Of a DNA stretch of 64,000 bases, positions 11,749 to 23,416 are shown one piece after another (position 1 is the first letter of the stretch; every line of letters starts with the position of its first letter). Source of the DNA: Cotesia glomerata (taxonomy: Eukaryota > Arthropoda > Insecta > Hymenoptera > Braconidae); assembly GCF_020080835.1 (NCBI RefSeq), contig NC_058159.1:5518001-5582000 (forward strand), given 5' to 3'. A program made the position numbers and the translations under genes. Under the pieces are notes generated by a model. That model was not told the DNA's origin. It ran no database searches and saw nothing but the letters and a program-made list of their open reading frames with translations.

Positions 11749-12530
11749 TTCGATAACGCACTTTTACTGTATCGTCTTTAACTACGAAAAAAATAAATTA
11801 ATTATGAACAAATTCAACTATATAACCTTCTAGCAAATTTCTTTATACAAATAACACTCTAGAGAATTCGTTAGATTATATCTGAGTGTGCTGAACGTGA
11901 AAAATAAAGTAAAAACAAAATGAGATCATCTTTTTCGTGTTATTATTATACTAATCCGCAAACAATTGTCGGATTATCTCAACCACTTGGAATTTTTTCT
12001 CTAAATACTTTCGAATATTTATTACAAGCTTTTTTTTTTTTTTTTTTTTTTTTTTTCAATAATAAAATATTTCAAAAATAATTAAATAAAAATTATTCAA
12101 TCTTTGAATGAAAAAATTAATAAAATAAAGAAAGTTTCGTTTAATGGAAAAATAAATTTAAAAAATGAAAAAAAAAATTATAATAAATATTTTTTTGAAA
12201 AAATATAGACACTGAACCGGTAAAATAAAAAAAATGGAAGCGACAATATACCTCAACCTAAATTCTTTGTACTTTGCTCAGAGTCTAAAAAAGTTATTAA
12301 TAAATCGGTAGTGTAATAAAAAAATTAAACGATTTACAAAATAAATAAAATAATAAATTAATGAATAATAATAACAATAGCATTAGATAAAATAATATAC
12401 CGTGAAAAGGATGGCCAGGGATTGTATATTGCAACGAAGCGTATCACTTGAATGGTGAACACAAAATGCCAAAATGGCCGTCAGACCCAATGTCAAGTTT
12501 CGATCTTTAGCCGTATGCGCTACAAGAGAG
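11749..12530 (-). promoter_or_regulatory. me31B 5' UTR and promoter side
   Basis: Directly upstream of the start codon an acceptor (TTCGTAG) lies at 11782-11786, so the 5' UTR seems to be spliced. A matching donor (ACG, then GTATATT) is at 12401. The first, noncoding exon would therefore run from about 12401 towards 12530, in sequence noticeably less AT-rich than its surroundings. No TATA box is obvious. The transcription start is not resolved. Confidence 0.45.
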
Positions 12531-13090
12531 AACACATAAGCTAGCTAACTAAATATATTATATATTATATATATTATACTGGTATACGCTCCAACAATAA
12601 CCCGTATGTCTTTCTCTCTCTGTTGCTCTGTAAAGCAGAACTCTGAAACTCACAATTCAGAATTGTCTATCTCTCTCACCAAAATGTTCTTGAGCGTCTC
12701 TACGCATACATTTATATTTACACTTGTGTTATATTACAAAATAATATACAATATTTATATTATTACTGTAGCTAGTTCAAAACTTTCTTTATGTTGATAA
12801 ATTTAATATGAATTTTTATTTATTTTTCACCAAGTTTATTAATCAATCGATTAATTTATTATTGTTTGTTCATTTTATTTTTTTTTTTTTTTTTTATTTA
12901 AATTATAGAAACTATTATTTTTGCTCGATGCATTTATTTTTTTTACGTTATTATTTTATCGCCAACTAACGCACTGCGCTAAATGCAAACGATTATTAAC
13001 TTTTTGAATAATACACTCGGTATCTTTTATTAAAGAATAAAAACACTATTATAACAGTAACCGTTTCTTTTTTTTTTCTCTTTATTGTAG

Positions 13091-13165
13091 CTTATAGCGG
13101 TGAAGATGGCGTACGTACACCGTAAATTAATGCGCATGCGCCGTTTGTCAAACTTAAGCTTTAAG
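13091..13165 (+). other. Candidate exon on the strand opposite me31B
   Basis: A pyrimidine tract ending in TTTATTGTAG is followed by GAAGATGGCG, an ATG in good context, and 20 codons (MAYVHRKLMRMRRLSNLSFK) before a consensus donor GTAAGT. The segment is clearly less AT-rich than its neighbourhood. I cannot find a continuing exon and do not recognise the peptide. It could be the first coding exon of an unseen gene, a noncoding RNA exon, or chance. Confidence 0.25.
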
Positions 13166-13784
13166 GTAAGTTTTCAACAATAGTATTTTTTAAGATACTG
13201 AAGTTAGCTGACAGCTGATAATAATAAAGTTAGCTGACGATTTTATTTTTTTCAATAATTAAATTAGAACAAAAAAATATTTTTTAAAAATTGCACTTAC
13301 AGTTTTTAAAGTTTTTTACAAGTGAAAATTTATTTTTTATTTTTTTTTAATCATTTTTTCAATAAAAAAAATTCTACAAATTTTTAAATGTCGGCTTAAC
13401 TTAATTTCCATTGACAGCTGTCATTTTTTTTAATTTTTGTAACAAATTAATTACAACAAAAAAAATCATTTTTTTTTAATTATCACATGTGGTATTTTTT
13501 TATTAATTTATTTTTTTTGTAATAATTTAATTGCTATAAAATCATAAAAAAAATTTCTGTCAGTTAACTTCAGTGTTTGTATTTTTTTTAAATTTATGAA
13601 AATTTTTCTTTAGAAAAATGCGCAGGCGTGAAATTTTTTTAATTGAAAATTTTTGAGAAACTTTTTACAAAAATTCTAAATGGAAAACCTGTCAATTATC
13701 GACTAGAGTCCTAATGTTTGTTTTAAATCATAAAATAATAAGTAAAAATTCAGAAAATAAAAATTTTAAATAATTCACAATTTC

Positions 13785-14205
13785 TTCTATTATTTTATTT
13801 TATTTTTATCAGTTCAATGAACCCTACAGCAAAGCCATTAATCGGGTTCCATGTTACATACAATTTAATACAAAGTGTTTAATTTAAAATTATTATTATG
13901 ATAAGTCACTATATAATTAACTATCAAAAGTAAATATTTTGCTCCAGTTTATACAATGTTTGACATACAAAGTTTTGAAAAACATTCATAACTACTTATT
14001 TTATAAACATCCAAACTGTTATCTATCTTGTAAAAAGTATTGAAGGCACTTATTAATCGGTATATGGGGGCAGATGTAGCAAAGTTGGTGCCAGCGAGTG
14101 GAAGCTGGAAGGGAGTACTATCCCTCCAGGTCGGGGCTCTAAAAGTAATAGTGATAGAGTCTGCCAGACGTTCACAATCCACCTTCCCCTGAATCAGCCT
14201 ATCAA
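13785..14205 (-). pseudogene. Non-LTR retrotransposon remnant: RT C-terminus and A-rich tail
   Basis: On the minus strand a frame reads TFRAPTWRDSTPFQLPLAGT and continues with NFATSAPIYRLISAFNTFYK. The 'F-x-P-x-x-x-T, then SPIYRL, then FN' arrangement is typical of the end of jockey/R1-like ORF2 proteins. After the stop comes a short 3' region with GGCTTTGCTGTAGGGTTC and an AAATAAAATAAAATAA tail. It is 5'-truncated. This is a different copy from the one at 10411. Confidence 0.55.
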
Positions 14206-16500
14206 TTATTAAATTGAAATAGAAAATTTAATTTGTTTTCAGAAGAGATGATTTTATCCACAGATTCGGTAGAATCTGGCGCCAAGTTCCGTTCAAATCT
14301 GCTGTAAACGGAGCGCCAGACTACCGATATGTTTACTGTAAGCAGAACGGTATTTTGAGGTTGCAAAATTTTATTTAATTCTACCGTACTTTTTTTTCTT
14401 AAATTGTATATTATAACAGTAATTCATACTTTATTTGACTGTTATTAATTAATTATATTCACTTATAACAATTAATCTAATTGAAATTATTAAATTTAAT
14501 CAGCACAAACTATAGCAACGCAAAAATTTCGATCCTGACTTTTTTTCGATGGGCAAAGTGATCTGCCACAAACTAAATAATTTGAGAATGTATAGTAATC
14601 CTTCATTAGATGGGAAACTACAGTTAAAAAAAGATATTTCACAGCTTGCATCTACACCCGCCAGGGTGCGCTGGAATTATTTTTACATAAACTGTAGTTT
14701 CAAGGGGATAGTTTGCTATAAAAAATGCAACCAACGCGAGATTTAAGTTGGTACCAATTGTAAATTTTTATTATAATTACAAAATATACTAAAATCCGAA
14801 CAAAAACAGTTTCACTGTAAAAAAATCGCGCCAAGTCCACATTCATAAGACTATTAAGAAAAAAATTTGTTTTTCTTTACAAAAATATATAAAATAAAAA
14901 ATAAAAAATCCAAGTAACCGATATGATTGTTTATGATTTTCGGAAATTAAAAAATTGTGTTATAAATTTAAAAATTAAGAAAAATTTTGGAACGTACTTG
15001 GTGTGCGTCATTGTGTATTTCAATTTTTTTTAAGTCCTAGTAAATAGATTTTACGAATTTCATTAAAAGTAAAATATTTTGCAACCGCGCACACTAAATA
15101 TGTTCCAAATTTTTTTTTTAATTTTTAAATTTGTAACAAAATTTTTTTTAATTTCCGAAAATCTTAAACAATCATCGGTTACTTGGATTTTTTAATTTTT
15201 TTATTTTATATATTTTTGTAAAGAAAAAAACAAATTTTTTTTTCTTAATAGTCTTATGAACGTGGACTTGGCGCGATTTTTTTACAGTGAAACTGTTTTT
15301 GTTCGGATATACGATACTGAAGTTAACAGACTTCAGAAATTTTTTTATCATTTTATTGCAATAAAATTATTGAGAAAAGAATTAATAAAAAAATTCTTGA
15401 TTTGGAAAATAACAAAAAAATTATAAGAGAATATTATTAAAATTAATTTAGCAGATATTTGATAATTTTAAGAATTTTTTTAATAAATAAGTTATGTCAA
15501 AAAAAATGAGTAAAAAAATTGACATGTAAAAATTTAAATAAATTAAAAATGGAAATAAAATTAGCAGACAGCTGATTATTTTCAGAATTTTTTTATTAAT
15601 AGAATTATTACAAAAAAATTAAAAGAAAAAATTCCACATGCAAAAAATTTGAAAAACTATACGTGAAATATTTTTTAAAAATATTTTTTTATTGCTATTT
15701 AATTAATAAAAAAAAAATTAAATTTTTTCACTGTCAGCTAATTTTAGTTTCATAATTAAAAATGCAATTTTTTGGAACAAATTTTTTATTATTGAAATTT
15801 ATTTGTTATAGCGTTATAAGAATTAAAAAAATTGACAGCTGTCAACTAACTTCAGCATCTTTATGTCCTGTTATGGAAAATTTTTTCATATTTTATTAAT
15901 TTAAGTATTTAATAAGAAAAGTCGTAAATTACTCGTAATAAATGTTATCTTAAAAGCTTCGATAAAAATTACATAAATATTATATTGTAATGAAGATAGC
16001 TAGCAGACGTCTAATTTTAAATTATGAATGAGAAAGTAAAATGATAATCAAGAAGAAATTATGATTTCGCGCAATAATTAAATTCATATAAGAACAAAAA
16101 AGATTTTCGGGTATTTGTTGTGTGATAAAAAAAAAATAACTGCAATCTAGAGCGAGTTAAAAAACGATTTCAAATGAAGATAATTTTATTATTTATATAG
16201 ATTTATAGATTAACTTTAATAATTACCAATATTGATATTCATGATGATTTCTTTCATTTTATACACTTGAGAATTCTATCAGCAGATTGTTTTTTAAAGA
16301 AAAATATTTAAATTGGTTTTAAATTTCTTGATGCATTAAAAAAAATTGAAAAAATAAAAAAAGTGTTTTTTTTTTTTTTTTTAATTGAAAGATGAGAAAA
16401 TATTTTCAAGTGAAATATAAATATTTGATTTAAAATATTGAAATATTACGAAACAACAACATATTCAAAGTGGTAGCAATTACTGAAAATATTCTTCACT
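14206..16500. other. Intergenic region between me31B and the P450 cluster
   Basis: Apart from the foldback at 14795-15307 I see only AT-rich DNA and decayed copies of the TTAGCAGACA / GTTAGCTGACAGCTGTCA repeat families (15320-15870). The stretch 14520-14750 is less AT-rich and unexplained; its only open frame shows no recognisable domain. Confidence 0.5.
14795..15307. mobile_element. 513-bp foldback element, TCCGAACAAAAACAG ends
   Basis: The left arm starts TCCGAACAAAAACAGTTTCA and includes TCGCGCCAAGTCCAC; the right arm is its complement, ending GAAACTGTTTTTGTTCGGA. The arms are each about 200 bp and nearly complementary along their length, leaving a centre of about 100 bp. No coding capacity. 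Confidence 0.85.
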
Positions 16501-16512
16501 TAAACTGAGATA

Positions 16513-16526
16513 CTATTTATAAATAC
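16513..16526 (+). promoter_or_regulatory. TATA-like box upstream of P450 copy 1
   Basis: TATTTATAAATA lies about 150 bp upstream of the ATG at 16670. Comparable TATA-like boxes occur at similar distances before copies 2 and 3, which makes a shared core promoter plausible despite the AT-rich background. Confidence 0.35.
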
Positions 16527-17859
16527 CATCTCAAATATTTATTTAGAAAAATAAGGAAGATTTTTTTCAATCGTTATAAAATTAAAAAAAGTGCCAAAAA
16601 TTTTCACTGCATAAATATTTATTCACAAAAAAAATCCAAAATTGATTGTAAAATAAATTGAGTAATATAATGGATTTATCGACGATATTGATGACTGCTT
16701 TCATCAAATTGATAATATATCATTACAGAAGATTGGATTTATACAGAGCCGGTAGTAAAATACCAGGGCTTGAGCCAGTGTTACCGATTATTATAAATGC
16801 TCATCTTCTTTTTGGTGAAACCAAAAATGTTTTTAGAAAAATTATTTTATTGTTGGAAAAATTCAAAGTATCGCCGGTACGCGCTTGGCTTGGTCACAAA
16901 TTGTGTATTATTTTATTTGATCCCGAACAGATGAAGGTGATTTTGCAACATTTTTTTTTATCTTCTTATTTATTATAACTTTACTCTATAAAATCTCAAA
17001 ATTAAGCGTAGCGCATTAAATTACATCTAGTAAAAATTACATTAAAATTAGCAACCACTTTACAATTTTTTAATTTTATTTAACAAAAAAATTATTTTTA
17101 AAAAATTGCATTTATTATTTTTTAAAATAATAAAAATATTTTTTTTGCCATAATTTATTTGTTATAAAATTTTTAAAATTATTAAATTTATACTACATTA
17201 ATTATCATTCAGTAAAACGCAAAAATTAAAGTGTAGATAATTAATAATACTGAAATTTATATATTATCATGTAATTTTATCTATAAAAAAAAAGTAATAT
17301 CCAACATGGAGCATGAAGATAATTTATTTTAATTAATGTTTGAAGAACCGTTTAATACTATTACTTGTTGTTATATTTCAGATAGTTCTTCACAGCCCAA
17401 AAACCATTGAAAGGGATGAGTTGCTGAGGTTCTTCTTGCCTTGGCTTGGCACGGGATTAATTGCAGCACCCGGTAAGCATGAGCCGTGGGTGTGCGAAAG
17501 TAAACAGCAAATATTACAATATATAATCCTTGTACAACTTATTAAGTTATTGCAACTTCTCTAGCACACTGAGTTTGATACTCTAGCTTTAACATTTGTA
17601 TAAGTTTATAAACAGTATAATGAATTTACTTCATGCAATAATGAATAAATTCATGATGAATAAATTTGTGTTACTGAAATTAACAGACACCTGACAATTT
17701 ACAAACTTTCAGGCTCATGATAAATAATTAAAAAAAAAAATTTCTATTTTAAAAATATTTTTTTTAATTAATTTTTTTTTTCATAATTTTTATAATTAAT
17801 TAATGTTAATTTATTAGTATTATTTTTTTATTATTAGTTTATTGCATTAAATACTTAGA

Positions 17860-17940
17860 AATATGGTTGTGGCAAGGAGGTACACAGTTTAATGTTGCAT
17901 TGGGAATATTATATAAATAAAATAAAATAAAATAAATTTT
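17860..17940 (+). mobile_element. Non-LTR 3' end with (AAATA)n tail
   Basis: A short less AT-rich segment (ATGGTTGTGGCAAGGAGGTA) ending in repeated AAATA units, followed by an (AT)n tract, resembles the 3' terminus of a truncated non-LTR copy. It lies in intron 2 of P450 copy 1. Confidence 0.35.
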
Positions 17941-17947
17941 CATTTAG

Positions 17948-17950
<3 letters not shown>

Positions 17951-17998
<48 letters not shown>
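17951..17998. repeat. (AT)n microsatellite
   Basis: Uninterrupted AT dinucleotides over about 48 bp in intron 2 of P450 copy 1. Confidence 0.95.
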
Positions 17999-18000
<2 letters not shown>

Positions 18001-20131
18001 GTTCATCATAAAAAATTTTTATAGTTATAAGCCCTTTTTTTTTTTTTTTTGAAGAAAAGAAAGAAAAAAAAAATTAATGTTAATAGATCATTTTAATTTT
18101 ATTACAACTTTGATTAATAATAAATAAATAATTTTTATTACAGCAAACAAATGGAAAGTACATCGCAGTTAATAATGTCGACATTTAATCGCAGAGTACT
18201 AGAAAAATTTATTGATGCAATGAATAAACAATGTGAAATATTGGTAAAAATTATGGAACCTGAAATCGATAAAGATGAATTTGACATATTTAATTACATA
18301 TCACTTTGTACAATTGATATTGTTTGCGGTAATTACTTTATTAAAAATAATTCTCAAGTTAAATTGACTTAATAAAAAAAATTTTTTGTAGAAACGGTAA
18401 TGGGAGTTCCTTCGAATGAACAAATAAAAAAAAATTCAGCTTATCCAGCAGCTTTTGAAAAGTAAGTGGATATTAACTCTAAATAAAATCTTATAAATCA
18501 TAAAGTAATTAAATTAATTAATTAAGTAATAATTAAATTAATTATTTTTGTTTAGAATAATGAAAATACTTTATCAAAGGATGATAGAATTATGGTTACA
18601 TCCTAACGTTATTTTCAATGCAACAAAATTAGCAAAAGACCAGAAAGAGTGTATTAAATCTTTACACAAACATACAAATGACATTATAGAGAAGAAACTT
18701 GAACAGTATTCCAAACAGATGAATGAAGATGCTGTTACACAAATCGGATTTCAAAGAAAAGCTTTTCTAGACTCTTTTACAGAGTTGTTGCTCGAAGGAA
18801 CTAAATTAACAATCGAGGAATTTCGCGAAGAAGTTGAAAATATTATGTTTGCTGGCTATGATACAACTACCACAGTTAATTCATTTGTTATTCTTATGCT
18901 CGCTATTTTTCCAAAAATACAAGTAAGGCTTTTTTCTTATTAAAATTTTTAATTAATAATTTTTTATTTTTTAATTACTGAAAAATATTGCGTTTTATTT
19001 TTTAATTACTGAAAAATACTGCGTTTTATTTTTTAATTTTTAGTGCTAAATTATGAAAATTAAATACCAAAAATATTAGTTGATTATAAAAATATTTTTT
19101 TTGTAGGAAAATTTCATTTAAAATTTCTGTCAATTTTTTTTTTTCATTTTTTTTATGATACTGAAATTAGCAGATACTTGACAATTTTATGAATTTTTTT
19201 TTAATAATTATCTTTACAATTACTTAATAATTTTCTTTAAAAATAAATTATCTAGGTCTGGAAAATTTTTTTTTTCAAAAATTGCATTTATAATTTTTTA
19301 GAGCCTCTAAAGATGGTATTTTTAAAATAATTTTCTTGCTAATTTATTTGTTAAAAAAATTCTAAAAATTATCATAAGTCTTTCAATTTCACTATAATTT
19401 TTTTGTTGAAAAAAAATTATTAAATATCTGCTCAATTAATTTTCATAGTTTTGGTTATAATTTAATTTTATCTTTTGATAATTAACTTAAAAAAATTTAT
19501 ATTTGTAGGAAAAATGTTACGAAGAGCTTGTAGAAATTTTTGGTGACAAAATAAATGGAGGCAGACAAATAGAAAATGAAGACTTAGACCGTATGAAATA
19601 TTTAGGAAGAGTAATTAAAGAAACAATGCGGCTATTTCCAATTGCGCCTCTTTTAATCCGACAAGTAAACGGTGATTTAGATATTGGAGGAGGATATACT
19701 CTACCAAAAGGCAGTACTGTGTTTTTAGCAATATGGAAACTTCATCGCTCTGCAGATATCTGGGATGATCCGCTTTACTTTAATCCTGATCGATTTTTGC
19801 CGGAGCAAGTTTCCAAACGGCATCCGTATGCTTATATTCCTTTTAGTGCTGGTCCTCGTAATTGTATCGGGTTGAAGTATGCAATGATGAGCATGAAAAT
19901 TCTCTTAGCTACGCTTTTACGCAATTATATATTCATGAAAGATAAGCATGTTAACATTGAAGATATTGAAATTAAAGCTGAAGTTTTTTTAAAAACTATA
20001 AATCCTATAACTATCAAAATTAAACGCAGGACAAATACTTTTGAGTCATAAAATATTATTTAAGTAAAAATTTATAGAAATCTTTAACAACATAAATAGA
20101 GACAGCGATATAATTTATAAAATAATTTTAA

Positions 20132-20831
20132 TACACAGAAAGAAAAATTACTTGACTGGAGAACAAAATTCTTGGCTCAAAAAAATTTTCGGGTGCCTCA
20201 AGGAAGACCGAAGTTCTGTTGGCCGAAGTAAAAATTTTTCTTTAAATTATATTCTTGGTGCAAGTCATTTTTTCTTAATTCAAATTATCATAAATACTTG
20301 ATACAATAAATTTTTATATTTGATCAAGATTTTTAGATACTTTAGGGAAGCAGCGCCACCTACTTCAGCTGAGAAAAAAATTTTCTCACCTTGAGAAAAT
20401 TTTCCTCTTGAATATTTGATACCCATTTTATATTATTCTAGCGTACAATTACACATAATGAATGAAAAAAAATGATTCAATATTATTTGATCTTCCCATT
20501 TGACATGTTAATCAATAAAAAAATTAATGAAAATTTACTTCTATCGAGATATTTAATTTTTTGGAGCAAGAGAGAAATTTTCTCAAGACAAGAAAATTTA
20601 CTTCTATCAAGAACTAAATTTTTTGGAGCAAGAGGCTGAATTTTCTTAAAACAAGATTTTTTTTACTTAAATAAATTTTCTTGGATCAAGATACGTATTT
20701 CTTAAAGCAAGAGAATTAATTTTGTTGAAATAAGTAAAATTTCTTGTCAAAAAAAATTTTTTTTTTCGCTCAAGAAAATAATTAGGAAGAAAAATATTTT
20801 CTTGGCTCAAGTGAACCTTTTTTTCTGTGTA
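20132..20831. mobile_element. 0.7-kb TIR element, TACACAGAAAGAAA ends
   Basis: TACACAGAAAGAAAAATTAC at the left and the complement ending TTTTTCTGTGTA at the right frame a noncoding element. Its interior repeats CTTG...CAAG motifs (TTCTTGGCTCAAG-like) in both orientations. The ends are related to those of the foldback at 1371-1619. It lies just after the stop codon of P450 copy 1. Confidence 0.65.
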
Positions 20832-20942
20832 CTAACCAAAAGAAGATAAAATTTTAAAAAATGTATTTATTAGAACAAACAATTTACAATTTATTAATAG
20901 TTATCACTATGATTTAAATATTATTAATTTTATTGTTTTATA

Positions 20943-23416
20943 TTAATCTCCGCGTTTTTGTGACAAACGATATTTGCGACAAGCTTCGGGACAATGACGA
21001 TCTAAATAACGTCGCTGAGAAAATGCTTTCAAGCAAATTTGACACTTCCACTGCCATTCGTGATGATTTCTTGTTCTTTGATGCGCTCGCAAATTGGATC
21101 TGTAAAATAAATTAATTCAATCAAATTAAAATATATTTCTTTATAATTAATTACTAAAATTTCTATTTGAAATAAATAAATTTAATACTAAATACTAACT
21201 AAATAAATTAATTAATTAATTTATATTTTATTAAACTTAGATACTAATGTGATAATCTACTACGAAATAAAATTTTGTAAAAATAAATTATTTAAATTAG
21301 AATTGTCTCAGAATAGAACCAATCATATTATGACTAACATTGTACTACTGGAATAGTAATTGGATTAATCCAATAAATTTAATTATGTGCTTCACTGTTG
21401 TTTGATAAAAAAAAAGAAAATGTCGATAATTGTATTTTGTAAGATAGTATAAATTGAATGCCGGTTAATTTTATTTGCAATAAAATTGTAGCATTTAAGA
21501 AAAATTGTAAACTGTAAATTATAAAATTAATTTAACAGTTATTAATAAGTATACCTGTCAGCAAATGATTTTTGACAAACAGGACACTGGAAAGGTCTTT
21601 CACCAGTATGAAGTCTCAAGTGTCCTTTTAATACCCAGGGACGATCAAAACTTTTATTACAGTAAGGACAATAATGCAAGACCTTGTTTTTTTTACTATT
21701 TTTTCTGTTCTGAAAAGTAAAAATTAAAGGTGTTAATTATGATACTAAAATTGAAAGACATTTGATGATTTTTTTAACAAATAAATTAGAGCAAGAAAAT
21801 TTTTTTGAAAAATTTCATCTTTAGAAGCCCTAAAAAATGATAAATACAATTTTTTTTAAATAATTTTCTAGACCTGGTTTATTTAAAAAAAAAAAAATTA
21901 AAAAAATTGGCAAGTGTCTGCTAATTTCAGTATAAAAAAAAATGACAAAAAAAACTGACATAAAAATTTTAATAAATTAAAAATGAAATTTTTTAAAAAT
22001 ATTTTCTCGGTACTAATTTATTTGTTAAATAAAATAAAAAAATAATCAAGTGACTGCTAATTTCTATTTCAAAATAATAATACTGAATTGAGAGACATCC
22101 GATAATTTTTAGAAATTTTGTAACTTATAAATTATAGCAAAAAAATTATGATACTAAAATTAGCCGACGTTCAACAATTTTTGACTTTTTTTTATTAATT
22201 AAATTAGAATTAAAAAAATATTTTTAAAAAATTACTCGTATAGTTATTAAAATTTTCGACATGTGAAATTTTTTCTTTTACTTTTTTTATAATAATTTTT
22301 ATAACACTAAAGTTTACCGACGATTTTAATTTTTTGATTTTTTTTTTAATAATTAAATTAGAACAAAAAAATATTTTTTAAAAATTGCACTTACAGTTTT
22401 TAAAGTTTTTTACAAGTGAAAATTTTTTTTTATTTTTTTGTAATCATTTTTTCAATAAAAAAAAATTCTAAAAATTTTTAAATGTCGGCTAACTTAATTT
22501 TCATTAATTTTTCAAAAAAATAAATTACAAAAATTTCTAAATGTCGACCAACTTAATTTTCATAAAAAATTTTATTTTAAAGTTCTAAAAAATCATAAAT
22601 GCAATTTTCTAGACCTAATAATTAATTATTAAAAATAATTAAAAAATTACCAAGTGTCTGCTAATTTCACAGTCATAAAACAATATGTACTTAACCAAAA
22701 AATACTTACCTCATCACTCTGAATTTCTTTTCCAGTAATATCTAATTGATTTATATTATTAAAAATATTATCACTAATATCTCTCTTGACATACTGGATC
22801 TCTGATTTCTTTTCCGTATAATTATCAACAATTTCATTTTGATATAAACTATAGTTATAATTATTTTCCAGGTTAAACTCATTTATTCTACGAGTCGAAT
22901 AATCATTATTGTTATAATCATCAAATTCAACGAGATTTAATCTTAATCCCAGAGGTACTTGATCACTCAGTAAGTTATTTTTATTAAAATAATATCTTGT
23001 CATAATTGGCAAGGATGAATAATTAATATTGTTACTTCCTTTAGCTTCTTTGACGTTCGACTTCTTCTTGGAGATCCCTGACACCGACGCACTAATGTAT
23101 CGAGGTAATTTATCTGCAAGTAACAAATAAAAATAAAATGACATTAAAGTTAGCAGTCTTGAAAATTTTTTAATTTTATAACAAATGAATTTGTTTTGAA
23201 AAATGATTTTAAAAAATTGCATTTTTAATTTTTTAAATGTCAATTTTTTTTGCCAAAATTTATTTGTTTAAAAATTATTAAATATCTGTTAAATTAATTT
23301 TCATAAAATAAAATTTATTCACTTTAAAATCTGTCAATAAAATCACTGTAGATCTCACCTCCATAACGATTTTCTTTGTGATATCTCACTATCGACTTCA
23401 TCAAACAGCGTGGCAT
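20943..23416 (-). CDS. SNAG-like C2H2 zinc-finger transcription factor
   Basis: Four exons on the minus strand: 23416-23359, 23113-22710, 21709-21555 and 21099-20943 (stop included), joining in frame to 257 aa. The protein starts MPRCLMKS, which resembles the N-terminal SNAG repressor motif of Snail/Scratch/Gfi proteins. A polar, asparagine- and tyrosine-rich linker of about 130 residues follows. Three fingers sit at the C-terminus: C168-C171-H184-H188, C196-C199-H212-H218, and a C2HC finger C225-C228-H241-C246. The linker TGERPF and the segment FADRSNLRAH are shared with Snail-type fingers. Inferred role: sequence-specific nuclear repressor. I do not recognise the exact orthologue; fewer fingers than Snail argues for a related but separate family. 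The gene lies between P450 copies 1 and 2 on the opposite strand. Confidence 0.85.
22310..22500. repeat. GTTAGCCGACAT-type MITE copy, diverged
   Basis: The left end TAAAGTTTACCGACG and right end AAATGTCGGCTAACTTAA face each other around an AT-rich interior with ATTGCACTTACAGTTTTTAA. The same pattern recurs at 13195-13425, 28284-28450, 28466-28656, 38993-39190, 46810-47170, 47175-47370 and 51650-51905, mostly in introns. Confidence 0.6.

Larger units (their letters stand above)
16670..20051 (+). pseudogene. Cytochrome P450, CYP4 family, copy 1 (frameshifted)
   Basis: Six exons: 16670-16936, 17382-17472, 18144-18328, 18392-18461, 18556-18922 and 19509-20051. Together they would encode about 507 aa of a microsomal monooxygenase with an N-terminal membrane anchor. 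Conserved parts are visible: REEVENIMFAGYDTT (CYP4-type I-helix), KETMR (ExxR), FNPDRF and the heme loop FSAGPRNCIG. Exon 3 is 185 nt, whereas it is 186 nt in both sister genes. One base is missing after CATCGCAG at 18168, turning HRRLIM into HRS and a stop. No alternative acceptor nearby restores the frame. The N-terminal PIIGNAH motif also reads PIIINAH. An ATG at 18151 opens the downstream frame but would lack the anchor. Either this is a recent pseudogene or the deletion is an assembly error; the other exons look well preserved. Confidence 0.85.
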
